From assembly GCA_035495815.1 (NCBI GenBank), contig DATJFH010000264.1, forward strand, positions 1 to 40,604: a stretch of DNA of 40,604 bases, read 5' to 3'. The notes below the pieces were generated by a model. That model had not been told where the DNA came from, ran no database searches, and worked only from the letters and a program-made list of their open reading frames with translations. Position numbers and translations under genes: made by a program. This DNA comes from DATJFH01 sp035495815. Lineage in GTDB: Bacteria > Acidobacteriota > Terriglobia > Bryobacterales > Bryobacteraceae. This document shows positions 33,647-40,604 of this stretch, piece by piece (the first letter of the stretch is position 1; every line of letters starts with the position of its first letter).

Positions 33647-35063
33647 CGACCGGTTCACCCGGCGCCGCATGCTGTCCCGATGCTTCAATGGCATCGGATC
33701 GCTGGCGCTGACCGATCTGCTGTTTCGGGGAGCGGCCAGCGGAGCCGCGATTAATCCGCTGGCGCCGAAGCGGCCGCCGATTCCGGCCAAGGCCAAGAGC
33801 TGTATTTTTATCTACCTCTCGGGCGGCATGAGCCAGGTCGATACGTTCGACTACAAGCCCGCGCTCCAGAAGTACGCCGGGCAGCCGATGCCTAAGATCC
33901 CGGGCGTCGAGGGAGAGATCGAAGCGTTTCTCAAGGGGAAGACGCAGGTTCTTCCCGAAACCGATCCCTTCCAGCGGGTGGGCCAGTCCGGGCGGCAAAT
34001 CTCGTCGCTGTTCCGTCACCTCGGCGGCTGCATCGACGATCTGGCGTTCGTGCGCGGCATCAAGGTGGACAGCAACAATCATTCGCCGGCCACCATGCAC
34101 GTGAACACGGGGTCGGTGTTTCAGGGCAACCCTTCCGTGGGCGCGTGGGTGGTGTACGGGCTGGGAAGCGAGAATCAGAATCTGCCGGGGTACATTGTGC
34201 TGCACGATCCTCGCGGCGGTCCGGTGAACAACTCGGCTGTATGGCAGAGCGGGTATCTGCCGGCGACCTACCAGGGGACGCCGCTGCGGCCCTCGGGAAC
34301 GCCGATTCTGGATCTGGAGTCGGCGAAAGGCGTCACCCGGGAGCAGGCCAGGCGCGAACTCGAACTGCTGCGCTGGATGAACGAGCGGCACGCGGCGGAG
34401 CGGGCTTCGGTGGATGACCTCGAAGCACGGATCGCGTCGTACGAACTGGCGTTCCGGATGCAAACGGAGGCCCCCTCGGTGGTCGATATTTCGAAAGAGC
34501 CTGAGCATATCCGCAAAATGTACGGGCTCGACCAGCCGGAGACCGAAGCTTTCGGGAGGCAGTGCCTGCTTGCGCGCCGGATGGTGGAGAAGGGAGTGCG
34601 CTTCGTCCTGCTGGTGCACGGCTGGGAGAACGGCGCGTATAGCTGGGACCATCACCGCGACATCAAGAAGCTGCTGCCGCAGCGCGTGCGCGAGGTGGAC
34701 CAGCCGGCGGCGGCGCTGCTGAAAGATCTGAAGCAGCGCGGCATGTTCAACGACACGCTGGTGGCGTGGACCTCCGAAATGGGCCGCACGCCGTTCGCCG
34801 AGGGCGGCGCGGGGCGGAATCACAACCAGTGGGGTCTGGTGAACTGGCTCGCGGGCGGCGGTATTCGCGGCGGCGCCGATTTCGGCGGGACCGACGATTT
34901 TGGCCTACGCGCGGCCGGCTCGCCCATTCCCATCCGCGACGTCCATGCCACGATCCTGCAGCAACTGGGACTCGACAACCACGCGCTGACCTACCTGCAC
35001 GAAGGCCGCTACAAGCGGCTCACCGACACTGGCGGCAGAGTCATAAAGGAGATTCTCAGCTGA
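33636..35063 (+). CDS. Tat-exported DUF1501 protein
   Basis: A 475-residue DUF1501 protein. The N-terminus carries a twin-arginine-type signal (FTRRRMLSRCFNGIGSLALTD). Family motifs include IYLSGGMSQVDTFDYKP (about 58-75), VNTGSVFQGNPSVGAW, SEMGRTPF and NHNQWG. DUF1501 proteins belong to the alkaline phosphatase/sulfatase-like fold group and accompany DUF1549/DUF1553 cytochromes. The enzymatic role is unproven. It overlaps the upstream gene by 11 bp and the downstream hydrolase by one base, so the four genes are translationally coupled. Confidence 0.93.
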   Translation: MWIDDRFTRRRMLSRCFNGIGSLALTDLLFRGAASGAAINPLAPKRPPIPAKAKSCIFIYLSGGMSQVDTFDYKPALQKYAGQPMPKIPGVEGEIEAFLKGKTQVLPETDPFQRVGQSGRQISSLFRHLGGCIDDLAFVRGIKVDSNNHSPATMHVNTGSVFQGNPSVGAWVVYGLGSENQNLPGYIVLHDPRGGPVNNSAVWQSGYLPATYQGTPLRPSGTPILDLESAKGVTREQARRELELLRWMNERHAAERASVDDLEARIASYELAFRMQTEAPSVVDISKEPEHIRKMYGLDQPETEAFGRQCLLARRMVEKGVRFVLLVHGWENGAYSWDHHRDIKKLLPQRVREVDQPAAALLKDLKQRGMFNDTLVAWTSEMGRTPFAEGGAGRNHNQWGLVNWLAGGGIRGGADFGGTDDFGLRAAGSPIPIRDVHATILQQLGLDNHALTYLHEGRYKRLTDTGGRVIKEILS

Positions 35064-36145
35064 TGCGCTGTCTTGTTCTGGCGACGCTTGCGCCGCTGTT
35101 GTATGCCGCGAGCCCCCAGCCCGTCTCGGAGCTGCTGCGCCGCGCCGTCCAGGAGAAACGCATTGCCGGCGCCGTGGTGGTGGTCCAGCAGCACGGCAAG
35201 AAGATTTTCGAAGAGGCCGCTGGTTACGCCGACCTGGAACATCGCCGCCGCATGAAGGTGGACGACGTGTTCATGATCGCGTCCTCGACCAAGCCTCTGG
35301 CGGCCACCACGATCATGACCCTGGTGGATCGCGGCAAGCTGTCGCTCGACGACCCGATTTCCAAATATTTTCCTGAATTCCAGGGCGCGTCAACCATAAG
35401 GCAGGCGTTGTCGCACACGTCGGGGATGATCGGCAACGACGCCTCGGACCGGCTCGATCCGATCCGCAATTTCGACCGGAGCCTGGCGGACGCGGTGAAT
35501 CTGCTGGTTCGCGTGCCGCTGGCCTATCAGCCGGGCGAAAAGTATTCGTACGGAGGGGCGTCGTTCTGCGTGGCGGGCCGCATTGCCGAAATGCTGACGG
35601 GCATGGATTTCGAAGCCTACCTGACGCAGGTTCTGGCCAAACCGCTGGGCATGAAAGACACCGTCTACCGCACAGGACGCGAGGATATTCTGAAGCGGGT
35701 GGTCACTCTGTATCAGAAGAAAGGCGGCGAATTCAGGAAAATGAAAGCCGTGATGGAGCCGCCGGACCGGAGCGGACCGCGAGAAAGCGGATTCGTGCTG
35801 GTTCCCGGTGGCATCTATTCCACGGCAGCGGATCTGATCCCCTTCCTGCAGATGCATCTCAACGGAGGGGTCTACAACGGCAGGCAGATTCTTTCCCATT
35901 CATCCGTGATGGAGATGCGCAAGAAGCAGACCGGAAAGCTGGCGGCCGAGTACGGGCTGGGCTGGACGCGGTCGCGGATGGCGCCGGATGGCACAGCGCT
36001 CCAATTCGGCCACGGCGGCGCTTACGGGACGCAGCTTTTGGTCGATACGGAGCAGGACCTGGTGGCAGTGATCCTGACCCAGATGCCGTCGGCGGAAGCC
36101 AAGCCCTTCAACACGGAGATGACGAAAGCCATCCTGGGCAGGTAA
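35063..36145 (+). CDS. Exported serine hydrolase of the beta-lactamase/class C family
   Basis: A 360-residue exported hydrolase. A short signal peptide (MRCLVLATLAPLLYAASP) precedes a penicillin-binding-protein-like fold. The SxxK motif is SSTK (Ser74, Lys77), the second-motif tyrosine is Tyr161 in KYSYGG, and the third motif is FGHGG. The YSY replaces the YxN of true class C beta-lactamases, so it is more likely an esterase or peptidase of the same superfamily than a drug-resistance enzyme. ATG 35063 overlaps the DUF1501 stop (TGATG). It is the last gene of the cytochrome operon. Confidence 0.92.
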   Translation: MRCLVLATLAPLLYAASPQPVSELLRRAVQEKRIAGAVVVVQQHGKKIFEEAAGYADLEHRRRMKVDDVFMIASSTKPLAATTIMTLVDRGKLSLDDPISKYFPEFQGASTIRQALSHTSGMIGNDASDRLDPIRNFDRSLADAVNLLVRVPLAYQPGEKYSYGGASFCVAGRIAEMLTGMDFEAYLTQVLAKPLGMKDTVYRTGREDILKRVVTLYQKKGGEFRKMKAVMEPPDRSGPRESGFVLVPGGIYSTAADLIPFLQMHLNGGVYNGRQILSHSSVMEMRKKQTGKLAAEYGLGWTRSRMAPDGTALQFGHGGAYGTQLLVDTEQDLVAVILTQMPSAEAKPFNTEMTKAILGR

Positions 36146-36272
36146 GGCGGGCTGGAGGCTGCCGTCCATGAAACCTGCGCCTGCGATGCTGGCGGTCGCG
36201 GTCACGATCGCAGCCGGCCCAACCAACCGGGGCGACGCGCACAGGCGGTCAAGTCAGGCGGTTTGGAAGCTT

Positions 36273-37661
36273 CTACCTTGGGGGGCCGGCGAAGAATCCG
36301 AGGCTGCTGCCAGCGCGGTTCTTGTAGGCGTTCCGGATCGCCTCTACACGCTTCTCCTGCAGGGCCTCCATCAGTGTGGCGAAATCCGACTGCCGGGCGG
36401 GCGCTACCTGCACCGTGACCGAACCCATCTCGTCGAATGACTGTTCGCCCCACTTCACACGCTTCGGCGGATGGCTCGGGTTCCGCGGATTGTCGGCCGA
36501 ATTGTCATAGGTAAGGGCCACGTCGATGCGCGTGCCTTTGGGCAGCGCCACCGGCTTCTTGTACTGATATTGATCCTGCCAGCTGAAGTCCCAGTCTTTG
36601 ATCCAGAGAAGCCACTGTCTGCTGCCGTCCGGCAGCGTGGCGACCGCCTGCATGTCCTTTGCCAGGTAATGCGCGTGACCGCCCACGGCCAATCCTTCGA
36701 CGTCGACAGGGAGTGTAAACGAATCCTTGATCGTATAGGTTTTCTCGCCGGGGGGAATGTCGAGACCCATTCCGACTCCGAAAACGGCCGGCACTTGAAT
36801 CCCAGTGAGCATTCGCTCCGGAGCCCTATCGGCGAAGTAGAGCCCGATGGTGGATTGCTCTTTTTCCGCTTTGCCGGAAAGATGAAAGTGGGCCTGTAAT
36901 ACGAAATCGGAGCCTTTCCGCAGCGGCAGAGCCAGACCCGCGGGCAAAATGTGCGGATTGGCGCCGACGGCCCAGCCCCCGAGCCGCCCGGATTTGGCGA
37001 AACGCGTCCCGTCGAGTCCGCCGTTGTACCCGGGCTTGCCGCCCTCGCCGTCGTGCTTGCGCGATTCGCCCGTGCTGTCGAGGAAGAACAGGGCGTGATG
37101 CACCACCTTGCGGGCGCTCGGCCGAAATTCGACCGCCTTGACCCACTTGTCCTGGGGGATATTCATCGGTATGGTGAAGTTCCGGTAGATATCGGGGCCG
37201 GACGCCGGCAGCTCGAATGGCTCCGTCATCGTCAGGATCATGTCGGGCTCGCCCAGCTGCCACCCTTCGGTGAACTTCGGCAGTGCGGGAAGCTTGGCAG
37301 GGTCGCCTGCCGGCATACCCGCTTCCACCCACTGCTGGATGCTGGCGATCTGCGGGTCGGTCAGGCGATGCACGCCGATGAAATCGCCGTAGCCGGGCTC
37401 GGCGTGCCACGGCGGCATGTAGCGGCTCTTGGTTACGGCGGCGATCAGCGCGCCGCGCTTCTTGACATCCTGATAGGACATCAGCGCGAACGGAGCTGCT
37501 TCACCCGGCCGGTGGCAGGACGTGCAGTTGTTGAACACGATCGGAGCGATATGCTCGGTGAACGTCTGTTTGTCAGGAGGTTTGCCGATCTCTCCCGCGG
37601 AAAAAGCAGCCGCAACCAGCGCACAGCCGGCGGCCGATACACTTACAAAACGTTTGCTCAT
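36273..37661 (-). CDS. Exported cytochrome c / copper type II monooxygenase fusion
   Basis: A 462-residue exported protein. A signal peptide (residues about 4-22) is followed by a cytochrome c domain with CTSCH at 46-50, then a domain like peptidylglycine hydroxylating monooxygenase. Possible copper ligands are His188-His189, His258/His260, His329/His331 and Met412, the spacing of the two copper sites in that family. Substrate is unknown. AGGAG precedes ATG 37661. The ATGA overlap with the upstream redoxin gene shows coupling. In related bacteria the redoxin is often a domain of the same protein or a neighbour, as far as I know; here it is separate. Confidence 0.87.
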   Translation of the reverse strand: MSKRFVSVSAAGCALVAAAFSAGEIGKPPDKQTFTEHIAPIVFNNCTSCHRPGEAAPFALMSYQDVKKRGALIAAVTKSRYMPPWHAEPGYGDFIGVHRLTDPQIASIQQWVEAGMPAGDPAKLPALPKFTEGWQLGEPDMILTMTEPFELPASGPDIYRNFTIPMNIPQDKWVKAVEFRPSARKVVHHALFFLDSTGESRKHDGEGGKPGYNGGLDGTRFAKSGRLGGWAVGANPHILPAGLALPLRKGSDFVLQAHFHLSGKAEKEQSTIGLYFADRAPERMLTGIQVPAVFGVGMGLDIPPGEKTYTIKDSFTLPVDVEGLAVGGHAHYLAKDMQAVATLPDGSRQWLLWIKDWDFSWQDQYQYKKPVALPKGTRIDVALTYDNSADNPRNPSHPPKRVKWGEQSFDEMGSVTVQVAPARQSDFATLMEALQEKRVEAIRNAYKNRAGSSLGFFAGPPR

Positions 37662-38218
37662 TTCGCTCCTGCCGGGGGGATATAACAACCGATGGCCTTT
37701 GTCTTAGGGGTGGAGACGGGCCTACCCGCGAGTGTTTCGTCCAGCGCCTTTCGCAGGTCTTTTTCCGTTGCGGCCGGCCGACGCTTGCCGAGCGCGGCGT
37801 AGAGGTTGTCGATGCGGCCGCGATACAGCACCTGGCCGCTGCGTCCGATCAGGGCCGCCTCCGGCGTGGTGGTCGCGCCGGCTGCCCGCACCAGCTGTTG
37901 GGCGGAATCGAGAATTGCCGGCATTCCTTTGTACCCGAACTCGGCGGTGTGTTTTCTCACGTCCGCCGGAGTGAGATCCGGATCCACATAGATCAGGTTG
38001 CAGGCTACTCCTCTGGGAGAGTACTCCGAACAGATCCGCTGAATCTCCGGGGCGTACGAGTTGGAGATCGGACAGTCGGAAGTGACAAAAAAGAGTACCG
38101 ATGCTTTTTCCTTCGGCTGTAGAGGAGAGCGGTCCACTCCTTGCACATCCCGGACGGTAACAGACGCTCCCAGGAGCGCGCTTGCGCAGACCGATATCAG
38201 GAGCACGGACAATCCCAC
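37658..38218 (-). CDS. Exported redoxin (thioredoxin-fold, AhpC/TSA-like), GTG start
   Basis: A 186-residue thioredoxin-fold protein with an N-terminal signal (LSVLLISVCASALLGAS). The active-site region FFVTSDCPIS has one cysteine (Cys49), as in peroxiredoxin-like redoxins, and a cis-proline-like PEAALIG segment follows. It probably handles redox chemistry for the coupled copper protein, perhaps delivering electrons or copper; this is inferred. No ATG precedes the signal in a plausible place, so GTG 38218 is used, with TTG 38212 and GTG 38206 as alternatives. The gene overlaps the downstream one by 4 bp. Confidence 0.82.
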   Translation of the reverse strand: MGLSVLLISVCASALLGASVTVRDVQGVDRSPLQPKEKASVLFFVTSDCPISNSYAPEIQRICSEYSPRGVACNLIYVDPDLTPADVRKHTAEFGYKGMPAILDSAQQLVRAAGATTTPEAALIGRSGQVLYRGRIDNLYAALGKRRPAATEKDLRKALDETLAGRPVSTPKTKAIGCYIPPAGAK

Positions 38219-38294
38219 TGAACCATTTTCCTCTATTCCGATTCTATCGGCGGCGAGTAGAGACGGATTGTCAGGAGTGTAAAGATTTGTAAGA

Positions 38295-39326
38295 TCAGTC
38301 GGAAGGCCGTGGTTTTGAGATCTTCCCGAAATCCGGCATGTAGACCAGCAGCCCGCCGGCGGGGGTAGTTTTCGAGTAGCCGGCGACGAGTTGATCCTTG
38401 TAGCGGTCCGGGAAGAATTCGAACGGATCGGCGGGGTTAGCATCAATCAGCCGCATGTCCGTATCGTTCATGGTCAGCTTCCCAAACCGCAAAACCCCTC
38501 CGCGGTATGCCATGTAGTTCGAGGCGGGGACGGACGGCGGGGCGGGCTTTCCTTCACCGAACGTTTGGACGAGTTGGTCACCCTCGATGCGAATCGCTGT
38601 AATGCGGCCGCGAAGGCTGGGCGGCGGAAGGGCTACGGCAGGATCGAGAATGATGTCGTTATCGTCCACTGTAATGCCTCTGGTATGACGGGTATTAATG
38701 ACCTTTGCCATTTCCACGCCGAATAACTTCATCAACCCCTTGACGGGAAGATGGGCCGCCTTCAGATGGCGGGGATGAATCCGGATGCGCCCATCGGGCG
38801 TAGGGCTCGTCTCGGCCACCATTTCGAAGGGAACGTCGGGTCCCTTGCGGAGAATGCCTTTCTGCCTGAGTTGCCCGTTCTCGATGCTCAGCTCGAGATT
38901 CTTCAACGGAGCATCCTCATCTCCGAAGACGTAGGCGTTCATCAGGCGGGTCATCGATGCCATGGAGACCGCAATTTCCGCGGAACTGGTTGCAATAACA
39001 TAGGAGCGCTTGTCGTCGAAGCTGGCCGCCTGACCTTGCTTGGTGGGAACCAGATGGCCGGACAACCTGCGTATACTCACGATCAATTGAGGATCGAGAT
39101 GAATGTTGACATTCGACATCTCGATGCTGGTGTCTGCATGCGCCGCGGTAGACGACATGGCGGAAGTTTCCCGTGGCGGATCGGCTGCTTGCGGAGCGGG
39201 TGGAGATGCGCTGCGCACGCCGCAGGCCGCCAGCAGAAGGGTCATCGGGAGGAGTGCAAGGCAGACGCCGGCGTTGAGGCGAGTCTCCACCCGGCAAAAC
39301 GGCGTGTTTTTATCGTGTTTCCGCAT
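38295..39326 (-). CDS. Lipoprotein of unknown function
   Basis: A 343-residue protein with a clear lipoprotein signal (ALLPMTLLLAACG; lipobox LAAC at about residues 32-35), followed by a Ser/Pro/Ala-rich linker. The rest alternates short strands and helices, with SNVNIHLDPQLIVSIRRLSG, GRIRIHPRHLKAAHLPVKGL and a basic-acidic ending. I do not recognise the family. The beta-rich pattern, with strands for binding a ligand, is faintly like lipid-binding (LmeA/DUF2993-type) proteins, but this is weak. It is 76 bp upstream of the redoxin gene and divergent from the DUF1080 gene. Confidence 0.75.
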   Translation of the reverse strand: MRKHDKNTPFCRVETRLNAGVCLALLPMTLLLAACGVRSASPPAPQAADPPRETSAMSSTAAHADTSIEMSNVNIHLDPQLIVSIRRLSGHLVPTKQGQAASFDDKRSYVIATSSAEIAVSMASMTRLMNAYVFGDEDAPLKNLELSIENGQLRQKGILRKGPDVPFEMVAETSPTPDGRIRIHPRHLKAAHLPVKGLMKLFGVEMAKVINTRHTRGITVDDNDIILDPAVALPPPSLRGRITAIRIEGDQLVQTFGEGKPAPPSVPASNYMAYRGGVLRFGKLTMNDTDMRLIDANPADPFEFFPDRYKDQLVAGYSKTTPAGGLLVYMPDFGKISKPRPSD

Positions 39327-39518
39327 GACGAGGCTGGACCGAGGCCCGCGCGGCCGGCAGTTGGAAGCTGCCGTACCTGTCGGACCTATCCATCTCCTCC
39401 CCTGAGCATTGGTCGATCTCCGGTTTGAAAACCTGCTCCCCGTTGCACATGGAGCATTTCATTCGCCGAACGGGAAGGGGCGGACATATGAGGTAGGATT
39501 GTCTGGGAGGTCAGCGAG

Positions 39519-40244
39519 ATGAAGCGGTTCTGGATGGCACTGCCGCCGGCGGCGCTCCTGGTGGCAGCCGCCATCAATAGGGCGGGAGGCGCCGACGTCC
39601 CCGAGTTCAAGGACTTATTTAACGGCAAAGATCTTGCCGGCTGGGTCAATGTCAATACGGCCGAGGACACGTGGCGCGTCAAGGACGGCCTGTTGATCTG
39701 CTCCGGACACCCGATCGGGGTAATGCGCAGCGTCAAGCAGTACGAGAACTTCATTTTGCACATCGAATGGATGCACATGGAGCCCGGCGGAAACTCCGGA
39801 GTATTCGTGTGGAGCGCGGCGCGGCCCAATCCTGCCAGCCGCCTTCCCGACGGCGTCGAGGTCCAGATGCTCGAACTGGACTGGCCCAACCTCCACAAAC
39901 GGGACGGAGTGACGCCCGATATCGCCTACGTCCACGGCGAGTTGTTTGGGGTCGGCGGAGTGAAAACGGAGCCGGATAATCCGAGAGGTCCGCGCAGCAA
40001 GTCCATCGAAAATCGCTGCAAGCCGCGCGGCGAGTGGAACACTTATGACGTGGTGGCGGTGGATGGGGTTATCAAGCTGTCAGTGAACGGAAAGTTCGTG
40101 AACGGAATCCGGCACACGTCCCAAAAAAAGGGCTATCTGTGCCTGGAATCAGAAGGGGCGGAGATCCATTTTCGCAATATCCGAATCCTGGAACTGCCAC
40201 CCGGCGTTACGACATCAGAGCAGTCCGCGCCTGAGTTGGATTGA
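39519..40244 (+). CDS. Exported DUF1080 (3-keto-disaccharide hydrolase-like) protein
   Basis: A 241-residue exported protein with a signal peptide (MKRFWMALPPAALLVAAAINRAGGA) and a DUF1080 domain. The conserved FKDLFNGKDLAGW (about 30-42), WRVKDGLL, GGNSGVFV, HGELFGV and RGEWNTYDVVAVDG are visible. Proteins of this family bind or hydrolyse sugars, including 3-keto-disaccharides in some members. A GGGAGG site lies upstream of ATG 39519. The gene is monocistronic and convergent with the LuxR-type gene. Confidence 0.92.
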   Translation: MKRFWMALPPAALLVAAAINRAGGADVPEFKDLFNGKDLAGWVNVNTAEDTWRVKDGLLICSGHPIGVMRSVKQYENFILHIEWMHMEPGGNSGVFVWSAARPNPASRLPDGVEVQMLELDWPNLHKRDGVTPDIAYVHGELFGVGGVKTEPDNPRGPRSKSIENRCKPRGEWNTYDVVAVDGVIKLSVNGKFVNGIRHTSQKKGYLCLESEGAEIHFRNIRILELPPGVTTSEQSAPELD

Positions 40245-40329
40245 TGTCCGATTCAGTACGTCTAGAACTATTCTGATGGAGGCCTACTCAACAATCGCAA
40301 CGTAGATTCAATGTGATGGGAGGATTCAA

Positions 40330-40373
40330 GAAGGGAAAACTCTTGAACCTCGATCCAAAAGAGTCTTCCCTTC
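40330..40373 (+). terminator. Hairpin between DUF1080 and the LuxR-type gene
   Basis: GAAGGGAAAACTCTT (40330-40344) pairs with AAGAGTCTTCCCTTC (40359-40373) except for one A-C mismatch, with a 14-base loop. It is placed between two convergent genes, so it could terminate one or both. The T-run is weak. Confidence 0.5.
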
Positions 40374-40481
40374 GTAGGAGGATACTATCAAGTGACTAGA
40401 GTCTATCAGTACTTGACGGGTCTGTTTAACTAGTAAAAACCCTATAACATCTGGGAAAGATGCCCTAGGCCTAATAGACCT

Positions 40482-40604
40482 TCAAATCGCGATGAGCCCA
40501 TGTTCGATCGCGTAGCGGGTCAATTCGGCGGTTGTATGAATACCCAAGCGGTCCATCAGGGCGGACTTGTGAAACTCGACAGTTTTTCCCGAAACCCGAA
40601 GGAT
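40482..40604 (-). CDS. LuxR/NarL-type response regulator, C-terminal end only
   Basis: The last 40 codons of a gene whose start lies beyond the window. The reading (for example SGKTVEFHKSALMDRLGI and TTAELTRYAIEHGL) is the classic LuxR-type helix-turn-helix end. Most such proteins have an N-terminal receiver domain. The stop is at 40482-40484. The 237-bp gap 40245-40481 before it is visibly richer in A and T than the rest of the window and holds only the hairpin above and no gene I can support. Confidence 0.88.
   Translation of the reverse strand: MLRVSGKTVEFHKSALMDRLGIHTTAELTRYAIEHGLIAI

Noticed and set aside
35063..36145. Possible beta-lactamase resistance gene
   Set aside because: The superfamily motifs are present, but YSY in place of YxN and the operon context point to a general serine hydrolase.
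36168..36440. A 90-codon frame starting MKPAPAMLAVAVTIAAGP, resembling a signal peptide
   Set aside because: It runs antisense into the end of the copper monooxygenase gene, and nothing after the first 17 residues resembles a protein. A decayed gene remnant cannot be excluded.

Overview
The window looks like chromosomal DNA of a soil Acidobacteriota, most likely of the Solibacter/Bryobacter type. This rests on high GC, ribosomal protein and RNA polymerase genes of bacterial type, and a dense set of exported proteins (DUF1501, DUF1549/DUF1553, DUF1552, DUF1592-type cytochromes, DUF1080, Tat-exported sulfatases, cytochrome/copper-monooxygenase fusions) that this group shares with planctomycetes and Verrucomicrobia. 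The assignment is inferred from gene content; no rRNA gene is present to confirm it.

Layout. (1) 43-6404, minus strand: a tightly packed four-gene operon read moxR, DUF58, BatA-like VWA protein, large double-VWA membrane protein (gaps of 8 and 7 bp, then a 4-bp overlap). It is a MoxR AAA+/VWA chaperone system at the membrane. (2) 6557-7321, minus: a FabG-like short-chain reductase. (3) 7383-11926, plus: three genes for exported, probably metal-dependent hydrolases, namely a metallo-beta-lactamase-fold enzyme, a 945-residue beta-propeller/PHP-like protein and a cyclase-family protein. (4) 12084-15836, minus: an exported esterase followed by two formylglycine-type sulfatases, in one operon. (5) 16098-26837, plus: rplA-rplJ-rplL-rpoB-rpoC. 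The usual upstream rplK is absent. A strong promoter and an L1-type autoregulatory leader sit directly before rplA. A second promoter candidate and a long GC-rich hairpin lie between rplL and rpoB, and a near-perfect 30-bp inverted repeat lies between rpoB and rpoC. RpoB carries a roughly 65-residue insertion with eight cysteines, resembling a double zinc ribbon. (6) 26966-36145: a DUF1552 protein (minus), a GNAT acetyltransferase, then a translationally coupled plus-strand operon of a DUF1592-family cytochrome, a DUF1549/DUF1553 cytochrome, a DUF1501 protein and a serine hydrolase. (7) 36273-39326, minus: a cytochrome/copper type II monooxygenase with its coupled redoxin, and an unrecognised lipoprotein. 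(8) 39519-40244, plus: a DUF1080 protein. (9) An AT-richer gap with a terminator-like hairpin, then the C-terminal end of a LuxR-type response regulator cut by the window edge.

How the genes work together. The ribosomal/polymerase block is housekeeping. Most of the rest encodes secreted or periplasmic hydrolases and c-type-cytochrome-linked proteins, consistent with breakdown of complex, sulfated or glycosidic matter in soil. The most unusual points are the cysteine-rich insertion in RpoB, the leader RNA structures of the rplA-rpoC block, the two exported cytochrome modules side by side, and the three-gene secreted hydrolase cluster.
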